Assembly: GCF_003236175.1 (NCBI RefSeq)
Contig: NZ_QKTW01000016.1
Coordinates: 190,482-254,481 of the forward strand
Direction of reading: 5' to 3'
Length of the DNA stretch: 64,000 nt
From: Taibaiella soli
Lineage (GTDB): Bacteria > Bacteroidota > Bacteroidia > Chitinophagales > Chitinophagaceae
Positions 34,641 to 44,117 of the stretch are shown one piece after another. Below the pieces are notes generated by a model. The model made no database searches, was not told the DNA's origin, and saw only the letters and a list, made by a program, of their open reading frames with translations. The stretch's first letter is position 1, and each line of letters opens with the position of its first letter. The translations under genes and the position numbers were made by a program.

Positions 34641-34807
34641 CTTCTTCTCTCCGCCGCATTTTTGTACCTTTACACGCCATAATTTCTGAGAAACAGGCTG
34701 ATTCATAGTGTGAAACACGAGCACATTATCAGACGATACCCAATCGTGTGATTTTTGTGAACGTAAAACACTATAAATCAAGGCTCAGAACTCATAAATA
34801 TTCTTAT

Positions 34808-37800
34808 ATGTCATATTCTCCGAAGCATAAAATTCGTATCGTTACGGCAGCTTCTCTTTTTGACGGCCATGATGCCGCTATCAATATCATGCGTCGCATC
34901 ATGCAGGCCAACGGGGCAGAAGTGATTCACCTCGCCCATGATCGTAGTGTACAAGAAGTGGTAGACTGCGCCATTCAGGAAGATGCCAATGCCATTGCCA
35001 TGACGTCTTACCAGGGTGGTCACGTTGAATACCTGAAATACATGTACGACCTGCTGAAAGAGCGCGGTTGCGGACATATCCGAATTTTTGCCGGAGGCGG
35101 TGGCGTTATTTTGCCAGACGAGATTGACGAATTGCATGCTTACGGCATTACACGCATTTATTCTCCGGATGATGGCCGTGCCATGGGTTTAGAGGGTATG
35201 ATCATTGATCTGCTGCAGAAAAGCGATTTCCCTACCGGTAATCAGCTAAACGGCGAAGTTGGCCATCTGAAAGAACACGATGCAAAATCTGTTGCCCGTC
35301 TGATCTCTGCGGCTGAGAACTTCGGTGATCTGGAGGAGACGCAGGCAATGCTGAAAAAAGTGCGCCAGATGGCAGAAGTTTCTACCGTTCCGGTACTGGG
35401 TATTACAGGTACCGGTGGTGCAGGTAAAAGCTCGCTGGTAGATGAAATTGTACGCCGTTATTTGCTGGACTATGGCGGTAAAGACAAAACAATCGGTATC
35501 ATTTCCGTTGACCCGTCCAAACGCAAAACAGGTGGTGCATTGCTCGGTGACCGCATCCGTATGAATGCGATCCGCAATGACCGCGTTTATATGCGCTCTA
35601 TGGCGACACGTCAGAGCAATCTGGCGGTAAGCCGTCATATCAAAGATGCAGTAGACATTCTGAAAGCTGCAAGCTATGATCTCATCATCCTCGAAACTTC
35701 CGGTATCGGTCAGAGTGACACGCAAATCACCGATTACTGTGATCTCAGCATGTACGTAATGACGCCGGAATACGGTGCCGCTACACAGCTCGAGAAGATC
35801 GACATGCTGGATTTCGCAGACATCGTAGTCATCAACAAATTTGATAAACGAGGTGCTTTGGATGCATTGCGTGATGTGAAAAAACAATATCAGCGCAACC
35901 ATAAATTGTTTGATAAAAATGCAGATGATATGCCTGTTTTCGGCAGCATCGCATCGCAATTTAATGACCCGGGAACAAACACGATGTACCGTGCATTAAT
36001 GGACATCGTTGTTGAAAAAACCGGCAATAAAAATCTGCAATCTTCTTTCGCTTCCAGCGAAGAAATGAGCGAGAAAATATACATTATTCCGCCAAGCCGC
36101 ACGCGCTACCTGAGTGAAATCTCTGAAAATAACCGCAAGTACGACAAATGGGCGAAAGACCAGTCTGCTGTGGCTCAGAAGCTTTTCGGCCTGCGCAAAA
36201 CGATTGATACCCTCAACGAAACAACGATCGAAGACAAAGATCGTTTGATTAAAGAACTGGAAGCGGTTTACGGTAAAGTGGTGATGGATCTCGATCCGAA
36301 AAACCTGCATTTACTGCAAAACTGGGAATCGAAAAAACGCCATTTCCAGGATGAATTTTATGTCTTTAAAGTGCGTGATAAGGAAATCAAGATTAAAACG
36401 CATTCCGAGTCACTATCACATACACAGGTACCGAAAGTAGCCGTTCCGAAATTTGAAGCCTGGGGTGAAATCCTCCACTGGGCGCTGTCTGAAAACTTCC
36501 CGGGAGAATTCCCTTATGCGGCTGGTATCTATCCGTTCAAACGCGAAGGTGAAGACCCAACGCGTATGTTTGCGGGTGAGGGCGGACCAGAACGTACCAA
36601 CAAACGGTTCCACTATGTATCGCTGGGCATGCCTGCAAAACGCCTTTCTACCGCGTTTGACTCGGTAACACTTTATGGTCAGGACCCTGATCATCGTCCG
36701 GATATCTATGGTAAAATCGGCAACTCAGGCGTAAGCGTTCCAACGCTGGATGACGCGAAAAAGCTCTACAGCGGCTTTAATCTCGCAGATCCTAAGACTT
36801 CGGTTTCCATGACCATCAACGGTCCGGCGCCGACAATCACAGCGTTCTTTATGAATGCGGCGATCGATCAGCAGTGCGAGCTTTATATCAAAGCCAACGG
36901 ACTGGAAGAAGAAGTGAACAAAAAAATCGACGCGCTGTATGCTGAGAAAGGCTTGCCTCGCCCATATTACAGTTCTTCAGTAGGTGCAGGTCATGACGCC
37001 GAAAGCGGTAAGGATGTATTGCCAGAAGGTAACGACGGCCTTGGTCTGATGCTGCTCGGTGTAACCGGCGATCAGGTGCTTCCTGCTGATGTGTACGAAA
37101 AAATTAAAACGGAAACGCTGAAACAAGTGCGTGGCACGGTTCAGGCAGATATTCTGAAAGAAGATCAGGCACAAAATACTTGTATCTTCTCTACAGAATT
37201 TTCACTGCGTGTAATGGGTGACGTACAGCAGTTCTTCATCGATAAAGGTGTACGTAACTTCTATTCAGTTTCTATCTCTGGTTACCATATCGCAGAAGCT
37301 GGTGCTAATCCGATTTCACAGCTGGCATTCACGCTCAGCAACGGTTTCACGTTTGTAGAATACTACCTCAGCCGAGGCATGAATATCGATGATTTCGCTC
37401 CGAATTTATCGTTCTTCTTCAGCAATGGTGTAGATCCTGAATACAGCGTTATTGGCCGCGTAGCGCGCCGTATCTGGTCAAAAGCCATGAAGCATAAATA
37501 TGGCGGTAACGAGCGTTCTCAAATGCTGAAATACCACATCCAGACTTCAGGCCGTTCACTGCATGCACAGGAAATCGACTTCAACGATATCCGCACTACG
37601 CTGCAGGCGCTTTACGCCATCTATGACAACTGTAACTCACTGCATACAAATGCTTATGACGAGGCTATTACAACGCCTACAGAAGAAAGTGTACGTCGTG
37701 CAATGGCGATTCAGCTGATCATCAATAAAGAACTTGGTCTTGCGAAAAATGAGAATCCGCTGCAAGGCTCATTTATCATTGAAGAATTGACGGACCTCGT

Positions 37801-38230
37801 AGAAGAAGCTGTACTGGCGGAATTTGACCGCATCACAGAACGTGGCGGCGTATTGGGAGCAATGGAAACAATGTATCAGCGCAGCAAGATTCAAGAAGAA
37901 AGCCTGTACTACGAAACACTGAAACATACTGGCGAATTCCCGATCATTGGTGTAAATACATTCCTGAGCTCTAAAGGGTCTCCGACGGTGATTCCTAAAG
38001 AAGTAATCCGTTCTACTTCCGAAGAAAAAGAATTCCAGATCCAGAACGTTCAAAACCTCTGGAAACAGGCGGGCGACAAAGGCGAAGAAGCATTAAAGCG
38101 CCTCCAGCACGTGGCTATTCACAATGGTAATATTTTCGGTGAACTGATTGAAACAGTGAAATACTGTTCACTCGGTCAGATCACACAAGCATTGTTTGAA
38201 GTGGGTGGTCAGTATAGAAGAAACATGTAG
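34808..38230 (+). CDS. icmF: Fused isobutyryl-CoA mutase / methylmalonyl-CoA mutase family protein (IcmF)
   Basis: 1140 residues from the ATG at 34808; a 20-residue longer frame is less likely. Order: B12-binding domain (residues 12-150) with the base-on His21 in [12 protein letters not shown]; MeaI/ArgK-type GTPase chaperone with Walker A GTGGAGKS (about 201-208) and NKFDKRG; mutase TIM barrel from about residue 550 ([20 protein letters not shown]). This one-chain layout is IcmF, which carries out adenosylcobalamin-dependent carbon-skeleton isomerisation of acyl-CoAs. Exact substrate (isobutyryl, methylmalonyl or other) is not decided by sequence alone. It is a single gene with its own terminator. 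Confidence 0.93.
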   Translation: MSYSPKHKIRIVTAASLFDGHDAAINIMRRIMQANGAEVIHLAHDRSVQEVVDCAIQEDANAIAMTSYQGGHVEYLKYMYDLLKERGCGHIRIFAGGGGVILPDEIDELHAYGITRIYSPDDGRAMGLEGMIIDLLQKSDFPTGNQLNGEVGHLKEHDAKSVARLISAAENFGDLEETQAMLKKVRQMAEVSTVPVLGITGTGGAGKSSLVDEIVRRYLLDYGGKDKTIGIISVDPSKRKTGGALLGDRIRMNAIRNDRVYMRSMATRQSNLAVSRHIKDAVDILKAASYDLIILETSGIGQSDTQITDYCDLSMYVMTPEYGAATQLEKIDMLDFADIVVINKFDKRGALDALRDVKKQYQRNHKLFDKNADDMPVFGSIASQFNDPGTNTMYRALMDIVVEKTGNKNLQSSFASSEEMSEKIYIIPPSRTRYLSEISENNRKYDKWAKDQSAVAQKLFGLRKTIDTLNETTIEDKDRLIKELEAVYGKVVMDLDPKNLHLLQNWESKKRHFQDEFYVFKVRDKEIKIKTHSESLSHTQVPKVAVPKFEAWGEILHWALSENFPGEFPYAAGIYPFKREGEDPTRMFAGEGGPERTNKRFHYVSLGMPAKRLSTAFDSVTLYGQDPDHRPDIYGKIGNSGVSVPTLDDAKKLYSGFNLADPKTSVSMTINGPAPTITAFFMNAAIDQQCELYIKANGLEEEVNKKIDALYAEKGLPRPYYSSSVGAGHDAESGKDVLPEGNDGLGLMLLGVTGDQVLPADVYEKIKTETLKQVRGTVQADILKEDQAQNTCIFSTEFSLRVMGDVQQFFIDKGVRNFYSVSISGYHIAEAGANPISQLAFTLSNGFTFVEYYLSRGMNIDDFAPNLSFFFSNGVDPEYSVIGRVARRIWSKAMKHKYGGNERSQMLKYHIQTSGRSLHAQEIDFNDIRTTLQALYAIYDNCNSLHTNAYDEAITTPTEESVRRAMAIQLIINKELGLAKNENPLQGSFIIEELTDLVEEAVLAEFDRITERGGVLGAMETMYQRSKIQEESLYYETLKHTGEFPIIGVNTFLSSKGSPTVIPKEVIRSTSEEKEFQIQNVQNLWKQAGDKGEEALKRLQHVAIHNGNIFGELIETVKYCSLGQITQALFEVGGQYRRNM

Positions 38231-38274
38231 CTTTTTAGGCTTAAAGGCGAAAGCTCAAAGCTGAACAAAAAAAC

Positions 38275-38306
38275 GCGGCGGTCTTACAGGGTCCGCCGCT
38301 TTTTTT
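38275..38306 (+). terminator. Terminator of icmF
   Basis: GCGGCGG (38275-38281) and CCGCCGC (38293-38299) followed by a run of T, with A on the left side. Confidence 0.88.
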
Positions 38307-38327
38307 GTGCTATTCATTTGTGTTAGT

Positions 38328-38345
38328 AAAACGCGAAATCAGATT
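38328..38345 (+). repeat. 18-bp direct repeat, copy 2
   Basis: AAAACGCGAAATCAGATT, identical to 34478-34495. Followed by CGTTCTTCCTCGGA-like sequence that loosely matches downstream of copy 1. Confidence 0.75.
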
Positions 38346-38381
38346 CCATAGTCGTTCTTCCTCGGACCCCGCAGGTAGGAT

Positions 38382-38405
38382 CCTTCGACTCCGCTCAGGA
38401 TGACA
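38382..38405 (+). repeat. CTTCGACTCCGCTCAGGATG-type element
   Basis: The word family TCCTTCGACTNCGCTCAGGA followed by TGACA is, to my memory, a dispersed intergenic sequence found in many unrelated bacterial genomes. It lies between the 18-bp repeat and a CAATTGTCAACTGTC-type tract (38412-38450). Confidence 0.5.
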
Positions 38406-38444
38406 AACGCGAGTAACTGTCAATTGTCAACTGTCCCTTGTCAA

Positions 38445-39569
38445 TTATTGAATTGTTTTCATCACGCTTTCCCACAATTTCTCGGCAGCTACATCCCAGT
38501 TAAATTTAGCGGCTTGTGCAGGTGCCGCAGCAGCCAAACGGGCGCGGAGTGCTTCGTCTTTATACATAATCGCCATTTTATTGGCAATGTCTTCCACATC
38601 TTTCGGATCAACCAGCAATGCCGCATCTCCGGCCACTTCTGGCATAGAAGATGTATTGCTTACGATGGCAGGCACACCGCATTGCAGCGCCTCTACAATT
38701 GGAATACCAAAGCCTTCAAACAAAGAAGGATAAGCCAGCGCGTAAGCTCCACCTACCACTTTTGAAAGCTCCTGTACATCCATATAACCAGACCATTTTA
38801 CGTCCTTTTTGAATGGCATTTCTTCCTTCATTTCTTCCAACTCTTCAAAATTCCAGGCCATTCTGCCCACAATTACGAGCTTCATATTAGTGCGGTGATG
38901 CTTTTTGAACGCCACAAAAGCTTTCAGCAGGTTCACCACATTTTTTCGCGGATGCAATGCGCCGACAAACACAAAGTATTCGCAGCCATCGGCATATTTA
39001 TTTTTCGCTTCTTCACGCTCTTCCCAGGTGAGCGGACGATAGGCATCATGCACCCCATTATGCACCACATCAATCTTCTCGACAGGAATATGGTATTTCT
39101 GCGAAATATCCTGTTTGGAGAACTCCGTGACGGTAACGATACGTTTCGCCTTACGCGCAAACTTCGGCGAAAAATGACGCCAATAATAACGCTGCATTCT
39201 GATCAGATGTTCCGGATAATGCTCAAATGCGATATCGTGCATTACCAGGCAGGTCGGCACCTTTGTATTAATAGAGGATTGACCATCCGTCGAAAGAAAA
39301 ATATCAGCTTTATACTTGCGCAGCATAAACGGAACGCTCCAGTCAAACCAGAGATAGAAAAGCACAGGATGGCGCGCCGGCGGAGGAACCACCACTGGCG
39401 TTACATTTTTCGCAAATACGAAAGAGGGGTCGTATGGCCTGTCGAAGAAGAAGATGAACTCATGTTCCGGGTGATTTTTTACCATCCGCTCCAGCGTTTG
39501 GTAGGTAAACCAGCCTATTCCTTCCAGCTTTCCTTTTAATAATAATCTTGTATTTACAGCAATCCGCAT
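38445..39569 (-). CDS. Family 4 glycosyltransferase
   Basis: 374 residues from ATG 39569. GT-B fold; the C-terminal nucleotide-sugar site is EGFGIPIVEALQCGVPAIVS with the conserved E-x7-E, and FVGALHPRKNVVNLLKAF lies near the domain border. N-terminal half has MHDIAFEHYP and VTEFSKQD. It transfers a sugar in polysaccharide or lipopolysaccharide synthesis. The divergent flippase gene 130 bases away suggests a polysaccharide role. Confidence 0.93.
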   Translation of the reverse strand: MRIAVNTRLLLKGKLEGIGWFTYQTLERMVKNHPEHEFIFFFDRPYDPSFVFAKNVTPVVVPPPARHPVLFYLWFDWSVPFMLRKYKADIFLSTDGQSSINTKVPTCLVMHDIAFEHYPEHLIRMQRYYWRHFSPKFARKAKRIVTVTEFSKQDISQKYHIPVEKIDVVHNGVHDAYRPLTWEEREEAKNKYADGCEYFVFVGALHPRKNVVNLLKAFVAFKKHHRTNMKLVIVGRMAWNFEELEEMKEEMPFKKDVKWSGYMDVQELSKVVGGAYALAYPSLFEGFGIPIVEALQCGVPAIVSNTSSMPEVAGDAALLVDPKDVEDIANKMAIMYKDEALRARLAAAAPAQAAKFNWDVAAEKLWESVMKTIQ

Positions 39570-39581
39570 AGCTATTGGGCG

Positions 39582-39589
39582 CAAAAATA
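39582..39589 (-). promoter_or_regulatory. Candidate -7 box of the GT4 gene
   Basis: TATTTTTG on the minus strand (plus 39582-39589), exact TAnnTTTG, 12 bases from the ATG. Confidence 0.4.
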
Positions 39590-39697
39590 TAATTTTACCG
39601 CCGTATCCCGTTTTATGTATCAAAATAGTATTGCAAGAGTAACAATAAAAGTGTCTCTTGCTATTGGTTACCAGAGCGGCCAGACTGACTATCCCGA

Positions 39698-41140
39698 ATG
39701 CGCAAATTTTTTGTAAAAAATATACTTTTCGTCCTCGCGGTCAATATTCTGATCAAACCAGCCTGGATCTTTCTTATAGACCGTACGGTTCAAAACCGGG
39801 TAGGACACGCTGCCTATGGTACTTATCAGGCATTGTTCAATCTGGCGCTGATATTCCAGATCATCCTTGATTTCGGGCTTAATAACTACAACAGCCGTAT
39901 TATTTCGCAGAAACCGGACAGTTTGAAGGAAATGTTTCCGGTTATGCTTTCGGCGCGGATTGTACTTATTCTATTTTATGCTTCGCTGGTTTTTATCACA
40001 GGATTCGCCCTGGGCTACCGTGGCTGGGAACTGGGCCTGCTCAGCGGCGTATTGCTGATACAGGGCATTACCGTGATGGTGCAGTATTTCCGAAGCAATA
40101 TTGCAGCTTTGCACCACTTCCGTACCGATGGTATTTTATCCGTCACCGATCGTTTCTTGATGATCCTAATCTGTGGCTTTTTGCTATTCTTTCCAGCCAC
40201 GGCCAAACATTTCCGTATCGAATGGTTTGTATTCTGCCAGGTGGGGTGCTATAGCGCCGCTGCAATTATTTCATTCTGGGTGCTGCGCAAAATAGCGCCG
40301 GTACGATTGCATTTCAAATTCCATACCGGAGGTGTGCTGCAAATTATTAAAGAAAGCCTGCCTTATGCTTTGCTGATCTTCCTGATGTCTATTTATACAC
40401 GGGCTGATACGATGCTGATAGAACGTATGGCGGGCAAAGAACAGGCCGGTATTTATTCTGCCGCTTATCGCTTACTTGATGTCGGAAATATTTTCGGGCT
40501 AATGTTTGCCAACATGCTATTACCCCTTTTTGGCCGCATGTTGGCTCAAAAAGACGATATCGTTCCCATCATCAGGGTGTGTGTCAATATGCTGCTGCCG
40601 GTGGCATTTATGGCCGCCGTAGGCGCCTTTTTCTATGGTACCGATATCATGCATATGCTTTATCCGGCCTCAGGCGTTTATGATGGCGCTGTTTTCTCCT
40701 GGCTGATTGCATCGCTGCCTGCTTTTTGCATGATGTATGTTTACTCTACTTTACTTACCGCAAGTGGCGATCTTAAAATCTTAAACAGATTGGCATTGTT
40801 GGGCGTAGCGATCAGCTTAGGTGTCAACTTTGTAATGATTCCCCGCCACGGAGCATGGGGCGCTGCAGTTACTGCATTCATAACACAATCAACCTTAGCC
40901 CTGGGCTTTATTATTTTCGCAAGTAAGAAAAATCATCTGCCGGTAAATCTGAAATGGACTTTTGCACACCTCGGCTTTTTCGGACTTGTGATTGCTATTG
41001 GTTACGGTGCCCATTTACTGCCAATAAAATGGCTGTTACAGCTGGGAATTTTTGCAGTTATCTGTCTGGGCTGTATGTTTCTCTTCCGTTTTATTTCGGT
41101 GAAAGCGTTGCTGGGTTTATTTAAAAAAGAAACAGCCTAG
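39698..41140 (+). CDS. Polysaccharide/lipid-linked oligosaccharide flippase (Wzx/MATE-like)
   Basis: 480 residues, 12 to 14 membrane segments throughout. The MOP superfamily pattern is visible: SLPYALLIFLMSIYTRADTMLIERMAG in the seventh segment region, a repeat of the N-terminal fold. It moves undecaprenyl-linked glycans across the inner membrane. Its stop overlaps the yihY stop by four bases (convergent). The nearby GT4 gene on the other strand supports a glycan role. Confidence 0.9.
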   Translation: MRKFFVKNILFVLAVNILIKPAWIFLIDRTVQNRVGHAAYGTYQALFNLALIFQIILDFGLNNYNSRIISQKPDSLKEMFPVMLSARIVLILFYASLVFITGFALGYRGWELGLLSGVLLIQGITVMVQYFRSNIAALHHFRTDGILSVTDRFLMILICGFLLFFPATAKHFRIEWFVFCQVGCYSAAAIISFWVLRKIAPVRLHFKFHTGGVLQIIKESLPYALLIFLMSIYTRADTMLIERMAGKEQAGIYSAAYRLLDVGNIFGLMFANMLLPLFGRMLAQKDDIVPIIRVCVNMLLPVAFMAAVGAFFYGTDIMHMLYPASGVYDGAVFSWLIASLPAFCMMYVYSTLLTASGDLKILNRLALLGVAISLGVNFVMIPRHGAWGAAVTAFITQSTLALGFIIFASKKNHLPVNLKWTFAHLGFFGLVIAIGYGAHLLPIKWLLQLGIFAVICLGCMFLFRFISVKALLGLFKKETA

Positions 41141-42060
41141 TCGTTTAAATACGCATTCGGATCGGTAATTTCTTTTTCTTCTTTTTTCATGATAAAAACC
41201 GCCGTCTTGTATGGCCGGATGCCTTTGCCTACGCGCAATGCGTACACTTTGGTAAACTCAGCCCCCATGTATAAAATGATGGCGGAATAATAGATCCAGG
41301 AGAGGATCAGAATCAAGGCTGCTGCTGCACCATAAGTGTTGCCAAACTTTGAATTGCCAAGATAAAAACCGATCAGAAATTTACCCAGCAAGAAAAGAAT
41401 ACCGGTAAATGATGCACCAACAAACGCGTCTTTCCATGCAATTTTAGCATCGGGCAAAACCTTGTAAATAACGGCAAATAAAAGGGTAATGATACCAAAC
41501 AGAATAATCAGGTTGAGCGCTTTAAATAGCAGCACATTTTCAATGCTGAACAACCGTTGTAACTGCTGCGAAAGCAGGTCCATCAGCGTATTGACAAACA
41601 AGGACACAATTAATAGGAATCCGATGCCGGCAATCAGCGAAAAAGACAACAAACGGTCCTGAAGAAATTTCAGCCAGCCTCTTGTCGGTTTGGCTTTCAG
41701 CGACCAGATATAATTAATTGAAGTTTGTATCTCCACAAATACTCCGCTGGCACCAAAAAACAGGATTACTATACTGATGATCCCATATTTCGCGGCCGAA
41801 TTTTGCTGCTGCATGTTGCGTATTATACTCAATAATTCCTGTGCACCATCTTGCCCAATGAGACTCCTGATCTGACTGTACACATCTTGTGTGATATCTC
41901 TTTTCTCAAAAAATAAACCCGTAAGAGAGATAATAAGCAATAGCATCGGGCCAATGGAAAAGATCGTGTAGTACGCCAATGACGCGCTCAATTTCATTCC
42001 ATTATCCCGGCCAAATTCATTTACGGTACTCTTGAGAATGCCAAACCATTTTTTTATCAT
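41137..42060 (-). CDS. YihY/BrkB family membrane protein
   Basis: 307 residues, about six membrane segments. The N-terminal KLSASLAYYTIFSIGPMLLL, RGWLKFLQDRLLSFSLIAGI and AAALILILSWIYYSAIILYMGAE are typical of the YihY (formerly ribonuclease BN) family. Despite older names it is not a ribonuclease; the true function is unknown, possibly lipid or solute transport. Convergent with the flippase. Confidence 0.93.
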   Translation of the reverse strand: MIKKWFGILKSTVNEFGRDNGMKLSASLAYYTIFSIGPMLLLIISLTGLFFEKRDITQDVYSQIRSLIGQDGAQELLSIIRNMQQQNSAAKYGIISIVILFFGASGVFVEIQTSINYIWSLKAKPTRGWLKFLQDRLLSFSLIAGIGFLLIVSLFVNTLMDLLSQQLQRLFSIENVLLFKALNLIILFGIITLLFAVIYKVLPDAKIAWKDAFVGASFTGILFLLGKFLIGFYLGNSKFGNTYGAAAALILILSWIYYSAIILYMGAEFTKVYALRVGKGIRPYKTAVFIMKKEEKEITDPNAYLND

Positions 42061-42169
42061 GGATGAAAAGGTTTTACTTAAAGTTACCAGATTGTCTATT
42101 AGAATCGGGCCATTGGCACGGCTTTTTAACCTATAAATAAAAATATTTTCCTATTCAAAATTCACAGTC

Positions 42170-42499
42170 ATGGAACGCAAATACGGTAAAAAAGCCTCGC
42201 AAAAAGTAGGCCGCGCCTTGCACGAAATGGAAAAAGGCGAATTGACGTCCGGCAATTCAGGAAAAAAAGTAACAAGCCGCAAACAGGCGATTGCTATTGG
42301 CCTCTCTGAGGCTAGGGCAGAAGGTGCTAAAGTACCAAACAAGAAATCTCCAACTAAGAAATCTGCAACAAAAAAAGCAGCGACCAAGAAAACGGCCACG
42401 AAGAAAAGTGCTACTAAAAAAACGGCGTCTAAGAAAAGTACAATGACTAAAGCAGCCGCACCAAAGAAAAAAGCTGCAGCAAAAAAATCAATGAAATAG
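42170..42499 (+). CDS. DUF6496 domain protein with histone H1-like Lys/Ala tail
   Basis: 109 residues. Residues 1-60 (RKYGKKASQKVGRALHEMEK, SGKKVTSRKQAIAIGLSEA) match the short DUF6496 domain. Residues 60-109 are repeats of KKSATKKAATKK type, as in histone H1 or HU-type tails, and would bind DNA nonspecifically. No membrane segment. Likely a nucleoid-associated or stress protein; by analogy only. Followed by a terminator. Confidence 0.85.
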   Translation: MERKYGKKASQKVGRALHEMEKGELTSGNSGKKVTSRKQAIAIGLSEARAEGAKVPNKKSPTKKSATKKAATKKTATKKSATKKTASKKSTMTKAAAPKKKAAAKKSMK

Positions 42500-42534
42500 G
42501 TAGACTGGAATTAGGAACCTTAGCGAAAGAAAAA

Positions 42535-42557
42535 AGCCCTCACAATATGTGAGGGCT
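42535..42557 (+). terminator. Terminator of the histone-like gene
   Basis: AGCCCTCAC (42535-42543) and GTGAGGGCT (42549-42557) with a short loop, in an A-rich/T-rich setting. Confidence 0.85.
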
Positions 42558-42614
42558 ATATTTTTGTTCCAATACCATTTTCAGGATCGCTGATTTTATA
42601 TTTTATCTAAAGGA

Positions 42615-42626
42615 AAATCAGACATC
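42615..42626 (+). repeat. Dispersed word AAATCAGACATC, copy 3
   Basis: Exact copy of the 12-mer at 941-952 (minus strand) and 25909-25920, just beyond the aldo/keto reductase stop. Confidence 0.6.
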
Positions 42627-42631
42627 AACAA

Positions 42632-43615
42632 TTAGATATCTGCCGGCTTCGTCTGCATGATATCATCAATGCGTTTCTTTATTTCTTCTGTAAGCTTCGG
42701 ATATACTTCAAGCGCTTTGAGATTCTCTTTCAGCTGCTCTTCTTTTGTAGCACCCAATATCGCGGTAGTCACATGCGGATTACTAATACACCACGCAATA
42801 GAAAGCGTTGCCAGCGACGTATTCAAGTCCTTTGCCACGGATTCCAGTTCTTTTACACGAGCCAGACGCTCATTGCTAATGGTGCTGTCCTTAAGCCATT
42901 CAAAACCTTCCAGTGCCAGTCTCGATCCTTCAGGAATACCGTTGTTGTATTTGCCTGTAAGCAAACCGCTCGCCAATGGACTCCAGATGGTGGTTCCCAA
43001 TCCTACATTTTTGAAAATCGGCAGGAAATCTGATTCCATTTTATGACGCACAAACAGATTATACTGCGGCTGCTCCATCGCCGGACCTTCCAGACCCAGT
43101 TCTTTCGCAACCATATTGGCTTCCATGATTTCTGAACCGGTCCATTCGCTGGTGCCCCAGTACAGAATTTTGCCTTGCTGAATCAGTGTGTTCATTGTAC
43201 GAACCACTTCTTCTATTGGCGCGTTTCTATCCGGGCGATGGCAGAAAAACAGATCCAGATAATCAAGTTGAAAACGCTGCAAGGCTTCATGGCAAGCTTC
43301 CGTAATATGCTTGCGACTCAAACCTGTCTGATTAGGCTTGTTTTTATCCCCGCGCCAGCCAAAATATACTTTGCTGGAAACGGTATAGGATGAGCGCTCC
43401 CAGTCTTTCGACTTTAGTACACGACCCATCATTTTTTCCGATTCGCCACGGCTGTACACCTCCGCATTATCAAAAAAGTTGACGCCATTTTCATACGCCA
43501 GGCTCATCAGCCTGTCCGAAATGCCATCATCAATTTGTTTGGCAAAGGTTACCCAGGAGCCGTAAGACAGGACGCTTAACTGCAGTCCCGTTTTTCCCAT
43601 TCTTCTGTATTCCAT
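42632..43615 (-). CDS. Aldo/keto reductase (potassium channel beta subunit-like)
   Basis: 327 residues. The catalytic tetrad D49, Y54, K82 and H126 is complete (FFDNAEVY, SSKVYF, FFCHRPD). N-terminal MEYRRMGKTGLQLSVLSYGS and the later SPLASGLLTGKYN place it in the KCNAB/YghZ branch, NADPH-dependent carbonyl reductases. Its start lies four bases from the left inverted repeat of the DUF559 cassette, so its upstream region was probably replaced or reshaped by that unit. Confidence 0.95.
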   Translation of the reverse strand: MEYRRMGKTGLQLSVLSYGSWVTFAKQIDDGISDRLMSLAYENGVNFFDNAEVYSRGESEKMMGRVLKSKDWERSSYTVSSKVYFGWRGDKNKPNQTGLSRKHITEACHEALQRFQLDYLDLFFCHRPDRNAPIEEVVRTMNTLIQQGKILYWGTSEWTGSEIMEANMVAKELGLEGPAMEQPQYNLFVRHKMESDFLPIFKNVGLGTTIWSPLASGLLTGKYNNGIPEGSRLALEGFEWLKDSTISNERLARVKELESVAKDLNTSLATLSIAWCISNPHVTTAILGATKEEQLKENLKALEVYPKLTEEIKKRIDDIMQTKPADI

Positions 43616-43618
43616 AAT

Positions 43619-44117
43619 ACCCCAAACCCCTAAAGGGGCTTTTTCATGTTTTCGTGAATAATTTTTTCTAGCTCCGATATTACTTGCTCAAATCTCTGGA
43701 TCACTACTTCATCCGTAAACCGAATTATTTTTAGTTCCTTACTCTTGAAAAAAAGATCTTTTTCTGCGTCCTTTTGTTTTATGTCTTCACGGTTGTGAAT
43801 AGAATCATCCACTTCAATAACCAGCTTCAGTTTATGACAATAAAAATCAGCGATACAATCTCCTAAAGGATGCTGCCGCCTGAATCTTAAACCATGCGGT
43901 TTCTGCCGCAAATAATTCCACAAAACCGATTCTGCAAATGTCTGATTTTCCCGCAACCTCCGCGCATGCTCAAATATCAACGGTCCCGCCTTCAAAAACA
44001 TATTTCCCATAACCCCTCCAATCGCAAATTCCTTGCCAAATTGTGGTAAGTCATATTAAGTTGTTCGACAACAAGAGCGCTGCAACCACGCGGAATCCCC
44101 CTTCAGGGGCTAGGGGT
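43619..44117. mobile_element. DUF559 cassette bounded by 20-bp imperfect inverted repeats
   Basis: Left arm 43619-43638 (ACCCCAAACCCCTAAAGGGG) and right arm 44098-44117 (CCCCTTCAGGGGCTAGGGGT) are reverse complements at 17 of 20 positions. Each contains a small CCCCT/AGGGG hairpin. Between them is only the DUF559 gene. The left arm overlaps its stop codon and lies four bases from the next start; the right arm ends at the first base of the DUF1015 stop complement. The 499-bp unit thus fills the space between two genes exactly. Mobility is inferred. Confidence 0.5.
43630..44010 (-). CDS. DUF559 protein (Vsr-like endonuclease fold)
   Basis: 126 residues. The core HPLGDCIADFYCHKLKLVIE followed by VDDSIHN is the DUF559 signature: Asp in ADFYC, and IEVD as in the Vsr/PD-(D/E)xK nuclease fold. 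The final codons (KKPL and stop) are written in the left inverted repeat. The gene is small and stands alone between an aldo/keto reductase and a DUF1015 gene. Function is unknown; the fold suggests DNA cutting, but activity is not shown. The repeat-bounded setting suggests it spreads as a unit. Confidence 0.88.
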   Translation of the reverse strand: MGNMFLKAGPLIFEHARRLRENQTFAESVLWNYLRQKPHGLRFRRQHPLGDCIADFYCHKLKLVIEVDDSIHNREDIKQKDAEKDLFFKSKELKIIRFTDEVVIQRFEQVISELEKIIHENMKKPL

